Source: Chloroflexia bacterium (GTDB taxonomy: Bacteria; Chloroflexota; Chloroflexia; DTKN01). From it: a stretch of DNA of 64,000 bases. The position numbers and the translations under genes are program-made. The DNA is taken from the NCBI GenBank assembly GCA_016928715.1, contig JAFGKG010000101.1, positions 1-64,000 of the forward strand. The letters are read 5' to 3'. The notes under the pieces are model-generated. The model was not told the DNA's origin. It was given only the letters and a program-made list of their open reading frames with translations, and made no database searches. Of this stretch, positions 39,133-47,063 are shown in pieces. Each line of letters starts with the position of its first letter. The first letter of the stretch is position 1.

Positions 39133-39239
39133 GCAGGGGCAAGGCATTTCCGGCGCTTCCTTCAGAATGTTTGAAAACAAAAAACCGCCCCAAAAGTTCG
39201 GCGGGGTAGGTTTCTTGGGCAGAAATGCCTTGCCCCTAC
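39133..39239. mobile_element. ~107-bp MITE-like element
   Basis: TIRs GCAGGGGCAAGGCATTTC / GAAATGCCTTGCCCCTAC (17/18 match) with internal hairpin CCGCC..GGCGG; no ORF. Confidence 0.7.
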
Positions 39240-39308
39240 AAGGGTCTTCCAAGGACGATGGAGATCATTGGCTTTTAACCGGCCCAATGGCCCAGCAGGA
39301 ATAGCCCG

Positions 39309-40904
39309 ATGAGACGATGGAACGGTTGGGGCGACGAGACGGTCATTTATCCTCTGCCCCCTTTGGCGCGGCCCTTTTTAGAGCGGGCCGTGGGTCCGGG
39401 ACCCCCTCAGCGGGACGCCAGCCTGGAAGAGACGCTGGCCCGGGTCCCCCCCTCCCGTTTGCCCCCGCACGCCCTGGTCAGCCAGGAACCCCTGGAGCGG
39501 CTGCTGCACGCTCGCGGGCAGAGTCTGCCCGATTGGATCGCCCTGCGCTGTGGCTGCCTGGATACCTTTCCCGATGGCGTGGCCTATCCCGGCAGTAACG
39601 AGCAGGTGCGCGAACTGCTCGACTGGGCCGCCGCGGTGGGTGCGCGCTTGATCCCCTATGGTGGGGGCACCAGCGTGGTGGGACACCTGACCCCCCTGCC
39701 CGGGGAACGGCCCGTGCTCACGGTGGATATGGGTCGCCTGAACCGCCTGCTGCGCCTGGACGAGCGCAGCCAACTGGCCACCTTTGGCGCCGGCATCAAC
39801 GGGCCGGACCTGGAAGCCCACCTGCAGGCCCGCGGCTATACCCTGGGCCATTTCCCCCAATCCTTCGAGTACGCCACCCTGGGCGGCTGGGTGGCGACCC
39901 GCTCCAGTGGGCAGCAGTCCCTGCACTATGGCCGCATCGAACAGCTCTTTGCCGGGGGCCGTCTCGAATCGCCGGCCGGCACCATGCTGCTGCCGGCCTT
40001 TCCCGCCTCCGCCGCCGGGCCCGACCTGCGCCAGCTCGTCCTGGGCTCGGAGGGCCGGCTGGGCCTCCTGACCGAGGCCGCCGTGCGTATCTCGTCCCTG
40101 CCCGAAGGGGAATGGTTCACCGCCGTCTTTTTTCCCTCCTGGCCGGAGGGCCTGGCCGCCGCGCGCCAGATCGTCCAGGCCCGGCTGCCCCTCTCCCTCC
40201 TGCGCCTGAGCACCGCCCGCGAGACCCAGACCACCCTGGCCCTGGCCGGCCACGAGCGGGCCATCGGCGCCCTGGAACGACTGCTGGCCTGCCGTGGCCT
40301 GCGGGAGGAAAAATGCCTGCTCATGCTGGGCTTTAGCGGCCCCGCTGGGCTCATGCGGCAGACCCGGCGGGAGGCCCTGTCCCTGGCCCGGCGGCACCAC
40401 GGGGTCCACGTGGGGCGCACGTTTGGCCAGACCTGGCACAAGAATCGCTTCCGCTCGCCCTACCTGCGCAATACGCTCTGGGAGGCCGGCTATGCCCTCG
40501 ACACCCTGGAAACGGCCGCCGATTGGAGCAACGTGCCCTCCATGGTGGCGGCCATCGAGGCGGCTCTGCACGCCGGCTTGGCCGCTCTGGGCGAACGGGT
40601 GCTGGTCTTTAGCCACCTCTCGCACCTCTATCCCCAGGGCTCCAGCATCTATACGACCTACCTCTACCGCATCGCCCCGGAACCCGCCGAGACGCTGCGG
40701 CGCTGGCAATTGCTCAAGAGCGCGGCCAGCCAGGCCATCGTCGCCCACGGCGGCACCATCAGCCACCAGCACGGCGTAGGACGCGATCACCTGCCCTACC
40801 TGCCGGCCGAAAAGGGCGAATTGGGGGTAGAGGTGCTGCAAAACGTGCTGGCGACCCTGGACCCGGAGAGGATGATGAATCCGGGGAAAATGGTGGAGTA
40901 TTGA
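39309..40904 (+). CDS. FAD-binding oxidase, alkyl-DHAP synthase (AGPS)-like
   Basis: FAD-binding 'YPGSNEQVRELLDWAAAVGARLIPYGGGTSVVGHL'; 'TWHKNRFRSPYLRNTLWEAGYALDTLETAADWSN', 'HQHGVGRDH'. Confidence 0.88.
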   Translation: MRRWNGWGDETVIYPLPPLARPFLERAVGPGPPQRDASLEETLARVPPSRLPPHALVSQEPLERLLHARGQSLPDWIALRCGCLDTFPDGVAYPGSNEQVRELLDWAAAVGARLIPYGGGTSVVGHLTPLPGERPVLTVDMGRLNRLLRLDERSQLATFGAGINGPDLEAHLQARGYTLGHFPQSFEYATLGGWVATRSSGQQSLHYGRIEQLFAGGRLESPAGTMLLPAFPASAAGPDLRQLVLGSEGRLGLLTEAAVRISSLPEGEWFTAVFFPSWPEGLAAARQIVQARLPLSLLRLSTARETQTTLALAGHERAIGALERLLACRGLREEKCLLMLGFSGPAGLMRQTRREALSLARRHHGVHVGRTFGQTWHKNRFRSPYLRNTLWEAGYALDTLETAADWSNVPSMVAAIEAALHAGLAALGERVLVFSHLSHLYPQGSSIYTTYLYRIAPEPAETLRRWQLLKSAASQAIVAHGGTISHQHGVGRDHLPYLPAEKGELGVEVLQNVLATLDPERMMNPGKMVEY

Positions 40905-40916
40905 GTATTGTGTATG
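40896..40916. repeat. Left heptamer array GAGTATT GAGTATT GTGTATG
   Basis: Direct read; contains the stop codon of the upstream AGPS-like ORF. Confidence 0.75.
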
Positions 40917-40925
40917 GAGGGGCTT

Positions 40926-41396
40926 ATGACAGCATACAAAGAGTGGCTCGATGCGGTTCCAAGCGAGATTACTGGAGACCCTCTTTGGAAGCAAAAAGTT
41001 TATCGTTTAGCCCTCTTTATAGGCGAGCTGGCCTGGGGGGATGTATCCAAATTGTTCCGGGATCACCGAACCCGCTCGTTGGCCGATCAACTGTACAGGG
41101 CTGTAGGTTCGGTTGCCGCCAATATATCCGAAGGGTATAGTCGTCGCTCGGGTCGGGACCAGGCGCGTTTTCACGAATATGCCCTTGGTTCAGCCCGCGA
41201 AGCTCGTGGCTGGTACTACCAGGGACGACATCTGCTCGGCGAGTCTATCGCCCAACATCGCATTGAATTGCTGACACAGATCATTCGCCTGCTGTTGACC
41301 ATCATACCTGCCGAACGCAGTCGAAAAATAAGCGATGAGAAGAAGGGCTACGAAACAGACCTCGACAGGCTGCTTCATAACATTCCATTACCTTGA
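40926..41396 (+). CDS. Four-helix-bundle (S23/bAvd-like) protein
   Basis: 'SLADQLYRAVGSVAANISEGYSRRSGRDQARFHEYALGSAREARGWY' typical of the family; SD GGAGGGG before ATG. Confidence 0.88.
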   Translation: MTAYKEWLDAVPSEITGDPLWKQKVYRLALFIGELAWGDVSKLFRDHRTRSLADQLYRAVGSVAANISEGYSRRSGRDQARFHEYALGSAREARGWYYQGRHLLGESIAQHRIELLTQIIRLLLTIIPAERSRKISDEKKGYETDLDRLLHNIPLP

Positions 41397-41451
41397 ATAC
41401 GCAATACGCAATACGCAATACGCAATACGCAATACTCTTTACTCTTTACTC
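41396..41451. repeat. Right heptamer array: 5x AATACGC, 1x AATACTC, 2x TTTACTC
   Basis: Eight consecutive 7-bp units read directly; inverted relative to the left array. Confidence 0.9.
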
Positions 41452-41472
41452 TCTCCCCATCCGGAGCTTTTT

Positions 41473-43206
41473 ATGTGGCACCACGACTGGCGTAACCAAC
41501 TCTGGCCCACCCTCCCCCAAGCCTGGGAGCTCATCATCGTCGGTGGGGGCATCACCGGGGCCGGCATCCTGCGCGAGGCCACCCGCCTGGGGCTGCGGGC
41601 CCTGCTGGTCGAGCAGCGCGATTTCGCCTGGGGTACCTCGAGCCGCTCCTCCAAAATGGTCCACGGCGGGCTGCGCTACCTGCGCGAGGGCAAGCTGCGC
41701 CTGACCCGGTCCTCGGTGCGCGAACGCCAGCGCCTGCTGGAGGAGGGGCCGGGCTTGATCGACCCCCTGGGCTTTCTCATCGCCTCCTACGAGGGCGATC
41801 GCCCCGGCCGCTGGTTGTTCAGCGCCGGCCTGACCCTGTACGACCTGCTGGCCCTGCAGTGGAGCCACCGCCGCTATCGGCCCGAGGACCTGCTGCGCCT
41901 GGCCCCGCACATTGTCCGGCAGGGCCTGGTCTGCGGTTTTCGCTACGACGACGCCCAGACCGACGACGCCCGCCTGGTGCTGCGCCTGGTCCGCGAGGCG
42001 GTCGCCGCGGGGGGCACCGCCCTGAACTATGCCCGGGCGGAATCGCTGCTGCTGCGGGAGGGCCAGGTGCGCGGGATCCGCCTGCGGGACCAGATCGCGG
42101 ACCGCAGCCTCGAACTGTCCGCCGGTGTGGTCATCAACGCCACCGGCGCCTGGGCCGATCGCCTGCGGGCACAGGTCGAAGCCCCGCCCCGCCTGCGCCC
42201 CCTGCGCGGCAGCCACCTGGTCTTTGCCGCCGAGCGCCTGCCGGTCGCCCAGGCCATCACCTTTTTGCACCCGCTGGACGCTCGCCCGGTGTTCCTCTTC
42301 CCCTGGGAGGGCATCACCCTGGTCGGTACCACCGACCTGGATCACGAGCAGCCCTTGGACCAGGAGCCGGCCATCTCCCCGGGCGAGGTCTCTTATCTGA
42401 TGGCCGCGGTAGAGTCGCAGTGCCCCAGCCTGGGCCTGCGCCTGGACGATGTTCAGGCCACCTTTGCCGGGGTGCGCCCGGTCATTGGTACGGGCAAACT
42501 GGACCCCTCCAAAGAGTCCCGCGACCACGTGGTCTGGGACGAGCGCGGCCTGCTGACCGTGACCGGGGGCAAACTGACCACCTTTCGGCGCATCGCCCTG
42601 GATGCGCTGCAGGCGGTGCGGCAGCGCCTGCCGGCCCTGCCCCCCCTGGCGGACGACCTGCCCGTGCTGAATCCCGTCGACGTCGCCCTGCCCGGGGCCG
42701 AGGCCCTGGAGGAGCGGCAGCGCCGCTACCTGCTGGGGCGCTATGGCGCTGAAGCAGCGGCCCTGGTGGCCGCGGCCCGGCCCGGCGAGCTGGAACCGAT
42801 CCCGGGGACCCGCGCGCTCTGGGCCGAACTGCGTTGGGCGGCCCGCGCCGAGGGCGTGGTCCGCCTGGAGGACCTGCTGCTGCGGCGGGTGCGCCTGGGC
42901 CTGCTGCTGCCCCAGGGCGCCCGAGAACTGCTGCCGAGGATTCGCCAGATCTGCCAGACCGAGTTGGGCTGGGACGACGGCCGCTGGGAAGCCGAGGAGG
43001 CGGCCTATCTGGAGTTGTGGAACTGCTGTTACGGCCCGCCCGAGGCGGGGACTGTGGCCGACTGGGAGCCCGCCCTGGTCCGGGCCGGGGAGGAATGCCG
43101 GCCGGCGCCCCTCCCCCGCCGGCCCTCCTGCTGGGCCGGCCTGCTCAGCCTGGGCCTGCTGATCCTTTTCCTGTGGCGGCGCCGGCGTAAACAAGCGAGG
43201 AGGTAA
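41473..43206 (+). CDS. glpD: Glycerol-3-phosphate dehydrogenase
   Basis: 'WELIIVGGGITGAGILREATRLGLRALLVEQRDFAWGTSSRSSKMVHGGLRYL'. Confidence 0.94.
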   Translation: MWHHDWRNQLWPTLPQAWELIIVGGGITGAGILREATRLGLRALLVEQRDFAWGTSSRSSKMVHGGLRYLREGKLRLTRSSVRERQRLLEEGPGLIDPLGFLIASYEGDRPGRWLFSAGLTLYDLLALQWSHRRYRPEDLLRLAPHIVRQGLVCGFRYDDAQTDDARLVLRLVREAVAAGGTALNYARAESLLLREGQVRGIRLRDQIADRSLELSAGVVINATGAWADRLRAQVEAPPRLRPLRGSHLVFAAERLPVAQAITFLHPLDARPVFLFPWEGITLVGTTDLDHEQPLDQEPAISPGEVSYLMAAVESQCPSLGLRLDDVQATFAGVRPVIGTGKLDPSKESRDHVVWDERGLLTVTGGKLTTFRRIALDALQAVRQRLPALPPLADDLPVLNPVDVALPGAEALEERQRRYLLGRYGAEAAALVAAARPGELEPIPGTRALWAELRWAARAEGVVRLEDLLLRRVRLGLLLPQGARELLPRIRQICQTELGWDDGRWEAEEAAYLELWNCCYGPPEAGTVADWEPALVRAGEECRPAPLPRRPSCWAGLLSLGLLILFLWRRRRKQARR

Positions 43207-43210
43207 ACGC

Positions 43211-44191
43211 GTGATTCGCAAACAATGGTACATTGTGCTGGGCTCGAAACAGGTAGGGCCGCGCCCCGTCGGGGTAACCCGCATGGGCGAAAAGCTCGTC
43301 TTTTGGCGCGATTCCAGCGGCCAGGTCTCCTGCCTGCGCGACCGCTGCGTCCACCGGGGCGTGGCCCTCAGCGCCGGCAAGGTGCTGGACAGCGGTCGGC
43401 TCCAATGCCCCTTCCACGGCTTTGAGTACGATACCTCGGGACAGGTCACCACGATCCCGGCCAAGGGCCGCCAGGCAACCGTCTCGGAGCGCTTTCGCGT
43501 CCATCACTACCCCACCCACGAGGCCCACGGCTGGATCTGGATCTGGTGGGGGGACGAGCCCCCCGCCGACCTCCGGCCGCCCCGCTTTTTCGAGGACCTG
43601 GAGCATGGCTTTCACTGGGCCCAGATCATCGATCCCTGGAGCGCCCACTATTCCCGCGTGATCGAGAACCAGCTCGACCCCGTCCACCTGCCCTTTGTCC
43701 ATCACAATACCATCGGGCGGGGCAACCGCACGGTGGTGGATGGCCCCGGCCTCGAATGGGTGGACGCGGACCGCTTTCACGTCTATACGCGCAACCGGGT
43801 CGACGACGGCACCCCGCCGCTCAAGCCGGACCAAGTGACCCTGAGCGACAGCCAGGTCTACCTGGACTTTATCTTTCCCAACCTCTGGCAGAACCACATC
43901 TCGGACGACGTGCGCGTGCTGGCGGCCTTTGTACCGGTGGACGAGGAGCACACCCTGCTCTACCTGCGCTTCTACCAGCGCTTTCTGAGCGTGCCCCTGC
44001 TGGGCGGCCTGGTGGCGCGATTGGCCATGCCCTTTAACCGCTTGGTGGCCCACCAGGACCGCCGGGTCGTGCAGACGCAGATGCCCAAGGCCAGCGCCCT
44101 GCGCATGGGCGAGCAGCTCGTCCAGGGGGACCGGCCCATCGTGGCCTACCGCCAGCGGCGGCAAGAGCTGCAAGAACTCGCCGGGGAATAG
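43211..44191 (+). CDS. Rieske [2Fe-2S] oxygenase
   Basis: 'CLRDRCVHRGVALSAGKVLDSGRLQCPFHGFEYD', 'IENQLDPVHLPFVHHN'. Confidence 0.93.
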   Translation: MIRKQWYIVLGSKQVGPRPVGVTRMGEKLVFWRDSSGQVSCLRDRCVHRGVALSAGKVLDSGRLQCPFHGFEYDTSGQVTTIPAKGRQATVSERFRVHHYPTHEAHGWIWIWWGDEPPADLRPPRFFEDLEHGFHWAQIIDPWSAHYSRVIENQLDPVHLPFVHHNTIGRGNRTVVDGPGLEWVDADRFHVYTRNRVDDGTPPLKPDQVTLSDSQVYLDFIFPNLWQNHISDDVRVLAAFVPVDEEHTLLYLRFYQRFLSVPLLGGLVARLAMPFNRLVAHQDRRVVQTQMPKASALRMGEQLVQGDRPIVAYRQRRQELQELAGE

Positions 44192-44249
44192 TCCATTTTA
44201 CTACCCTCGGATGGAATTCTGGCAAATTGAACAAGAATTTCGAGCATAA

Positions 44250-44274
44250 AGCTTGTCCTGAGCTTGTCAAAGGA
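44250..44274. repeat. Dispersed repeat AGCTTGTCCTGAGCTTGTCAAAGGA
   Basis: Related strings at 49446-49470 and 52491-52517 in opposite orientation. Confidence 0.7.
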
Positions 44275-44298
44275 ACAAAGAAAACTAAGGAGACCTTG

Positions 44299-45885
44299 AT
44301 GCAAGAGAGCAAACAATATCCTATGGCCGCGGCCGTGCGAGCTGCCTACCGCGCCGGCGAGGAGGACGAGGCCCTGGAGCCCATCGTGCGCGTGGACGGG
44401 GCCGGCCGGCCCATCGGACGCATCGGCGACGGCGATTACGTCATCTTTTACGATATCCGCGGCGAGCGCGAGATCGAGCTGACCCAGGCCTTTGTCGAGC
44501 CCGATTTTCCCCATTTCCCCCGTACCGACATGCGCGTTCATTTCGCCACCATGATCGAATACGCCCAGGACCTGCCCGTGCAGGTGGCGTTCCCCCCCCT
44601 GCGCGAGATCCGCCAAACCCTGGGCGAGGTGCTGGCCCAGCACGGCCGGCGCCAGCTCAAGGTGGTCGAATCGGAAAAGGCCATCCACCTGCGCTATTTC
44701 CTCAACGGCAAGCGCGAGGAACCCTTTCCCGGCGAGGAACACGTCGTCATTCCCTCCCTGGACGTGCTGGACTATGGCCAGGCGCCCCGTATGCGGGCGG
44801 CCGAGGTGGCCGCGGCGACCATCGAGGCGTTGGCCGATCCCGCTATGGACCTGGTGGTGGTCAACCTGGCCAACGTGGACGTCGTGGGCCACATCCAGAA
44901 CCGGCCGGCTATCCTGGAGGCCGTGGCCGAGGTGGACCGCTGCATCGGCGAGATCCTGGCGGCGGCCAACGAGCATGGCGTCACAGCCCTGGTCACGGCC
45001 GACCACGGTACGGTGGAGCGCTGGCTCTACCCCGATGGGGCCATCGACACCGGCCACACCGATAGCCCGGTCCCCTTTGTCTTGGTCGATCCGGAACTGC
45101 GCCAGCTCGCCCTGCGGGAGGGCGGCGACCTGGCCGACGTCGCCCCGACCGCGCTGCAGTTGCTGGACCTGCCCCAGCCGGCCGAGATGACCGGCACCAG
45201 CCTGCTGCTGGGCCAGGTGCCGCGACAGCGCCGCCGCCTGCTGCTGCTCATCGCCGATGGCTGGGGTGCCCGCGACGAGGCCTACGGCAACCTCATCCTG
45301 GAGGCACGGACGCCGGTGATGGACCGCCTGCAGCGTGAGTGGCCCAACACCCGGCTGCAGGCCGCCGGCGAGGTGGTGGGCATGCCCCCGGGCACGGTGG
45401 GCAACTCGGAGGTGGGGCACCTGCACATCGGCGCCGGCCGGCGCGTCCTCTCTGACCGGGTGCGCATCGACCAGGCCATCGCCGATGGCTCCTTCTACCA
45501 AAACGAGGCCTTTCGCTGGGCCATGCAGGGGGCCAAACGGGACGGCACCCACCTGCACCTCCTGGGGATCGTCTCTTTCTACAGCTCGCACGGCTCGGTC
45601 CGCCACCTCAAGGCCCTGCTGGACATGGCCCGGCGGGAGGGGGTGCCCGACGTATATCACCACGCCATGTTGGGCCGGCGCGGCGAGCGCCCCGAGAGCG
45701 GGGCCATCTATATCGAGGAGGTCGAGCGGGAGACGGAGCGGCTGGGGGTCGGCGCGCTCGTCTCGGTGATCGGCCGCTTTTGGAGCCTGGACCGCGAGGA
45801 GAACTGGGATCGCATCGAAAAGAGCTATCGCTGGCTGGTGGAGGGGCAGGGGAACGAGCTGGTTGCGCCATTGAACCGAGAGTAG
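44299..45885 (+). CDS. Cofactor-independent phosphoglycerate mutase-like protein with circularly permuted domain order
   Basis: C-terminal-half motifs first (YDIRGEREIELTQAFV, NVDVVGH, TADHGT, DTGHTDSPVP), then N-terminal-half motifs (LLIADGWG, GNSEVGH, GRFWSLDREENWDRIEKSY); ATG 44299 after AAGGAG. Confidence 0.9.
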   Translation: MQESKQYPMAAAVRAAYRAGEEDEALEPIVRVDGAGRPIGRIGDGDYVIFYDIRGEREIELTQAFVEPDFPHFPRTDMRVHFATMIEYAQDLPVQVAFPPLREIRQTLGEVLAQHGRRQLKVVESEKAIHLRYFLNGKREEPFPGEEHVVIPSLDVLDYGQAPRMRAAEVAAATIEALADPAMDLVVVNLANVDVVGHIQNRPAILEAVAEVDRCIGEILAAANEHGVTALVTADHGTVERWLYPDGAIDTGHTDSPVPFVLVDPELRQLALREGGDLADVAPTALQLLDLPQPAEMTGTSLLLGQVPRQRRRLLLLIADGWGARDEAYGNLILEARTPVMDRLQREWPNTRLQAAGEVVGMPPGTVGNSEVGHLHIGAGRRVLSDRVRIDQAIADGSFYQNEAFRWAMQGAKRDGTHLHLLGIVSFYSSHGSVRHLKALLDMARREGVPDVYHHAMLGRRGERPESGAIYIEEVERETERLGVGALVSVIGRFWSLDREENWDRIEKSYRWLVEGQGNELVAPLNRE

Positions 45886-45893
45886 GCGGGAGG

Positions 45894-45971
45894 AGCAGGA
45901 GGCAAGAGCAAGAAAGCAGGATTTGCGCACCTGGATTCCTGCCTCCTGCCTCCTGCCTCCTGCTTTTTGCC
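45894..45971. repeat. Inverted heptamer arrays (AGCAGGA-type left, TCCTGCC-type right) around a short centre
   Basis: Left AGCAGGA GGCAAGA GCAAGAA AGCAGGA (45894-45921); right TCCTGCC x3 TCCTGCT TTTTGCC (45937-45971). Confidence 0.8.
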
Positions 45972-45990
45972 TCTTTTAAGGAGGGCTGCT

Positions 45991-46764
45991 ATGTTGAGTG
46001 TCGCTCTATACGACGACCTGGGTGCGGATTACGATCGTTTCGTGGATTGGCCGGCCCGATTGGCCCTGGAACTGCCGGCCCTGGAGGGCCTCCTGGCCCA
46101 ACATGGGGTCCGGCGGGTGCTGGACGCGGCCTGCGGCAGCGGCCGGCACGCCCTGGCCCTGGCCCAGCGCGGCTATGAGGTGGTCGGGGCGGACCTGAGC
46201 GCGGCCATGATCAAGCAGTCCCGCCGGAATGCCCGCGTGCTCGCGTTGGAGGTGCCCTTTTACCAGGTGGGCCTGGGCGAGCTGTCCGTCCACCTGTCCG
46301 GGCCCTTTGACGCCGTGCTCTGCCTGGGCCAGTCCCTGCCGCACCTGCTCAGCGCGGAGGCCGTGGCCGGGGCTCTGGAAGATTTTGCGGCGCTTCTGCC
46401 GGCCGGGGGCCTCCTGCTCATCCAAAACCGCAACGACGAACGGCTGCTGGCCCAGCGCCAGCGCTTTCTGCCGTTGAGCCACCACCGCGAGGGCGACCGC
46501 GAATGGCTTTTTCTGCGCATGCTGGACTTTGCCCCGGAGCGGATCACCTTTCACCTCATCACCCTCCGGCGCGACGGGCCGAACTGGCAGCAGCGGGTCA
46601 GCACGACCGTGCACCGGCCCATACCGCGGGACGAGCTGGTGGGGCAACTGCGCCAGGCCGGCTTTGCCGATGTGCGCTGCTATGGCAGTTGGCGCCTGGA
46701 GCCCTTTGACCGCGAGAATTCGGGCGATCTGGTGGTCGTGGCCCAGCACGGCCCGGGCAGTTGA
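45991..46764 (+). CDS. Class I SAM-dependent methyltransferase
   Basis: 'VRRVLDAACGSGRHALALAQRGYEVVGADLSAAMI'. Confidence 0.92.
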   Translation: MLSVALYDDLGADYDRFVDWPARLALELPALEGLLAQHGVRRVLDAACGSGRHALALAQRGYEVVGADLSAAMIKQSRRNARVLALEVPFYQVGLGELSVHLSGPFDAVLCLGQSLPHLLSAEAVAGALEDFAALLPAGGLLLIQNRNDERLLAQRQRFLPLSHHREGDREWLFLRMLDFAPERITFHLITLRRDGPNWQQRVSTTVHRPIPRDELVGQLRQAGFADVRCYGSWRLEPFDRENSGDLVVVAQHGPGS

Positions 46765-46881
46765 GCAAATGGCGGAGCCCATGCAGCAAGTCGGTTTGCT
46801 TATCGAGGACAATCTGGCGAATGTCCGTCTTAGCTTGCCAAAGGCGGACTAGCGAACCGACAGTTCCTGGCGAAACAAGTC

Positions 46882-46910
46882 TTGACAAGCCCCCCCCAAA
46901 TCACTATAAT
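46882..46910 (+). promoter_or_regulatory. Consensus promoter TTGACA-17-TATAAT upstream of the cysteine protease gene
   Basis: Perfect hexamers and 17-bp spacer. Confidence 0.8.
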
Positions 46911-47063
46911 GGATAGTACCAGAGTTCCATCACAGCACCAGATTGACGAGGTGGCTTGGTCCACCCCAGACCTTTAAGGAGGTAGAGTCTATGCCCTAAT
47001 GGTCCCCTTGTTCGTCCCTTTAAACCTAGTGTAAACCAAAACTGAGCATAAGGAGGAAAAAAC

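Noticed and set aside
40926-41396. Diversity-generating retroelement (because of the Avd-like fold)
   Set aside because: No reverse transcriptase, template repeat or variable-repeat target seen in the window.
44227-44298. N-terminal extension MNKNFEHKACPELVKGTKKTKETL of the iPGM-like ORF
   Set aside because: Encoded by a dispersed intergenic repeat; ATG 44299 has a well-placed AAGGAG.
44299-45885. iPGM read as a fusion of two partial genes or a tandem duplication
   Set aside because: Each motif of a single iPGM occurs once and total length equals one enzyme, so circular permutation explains it more simply.
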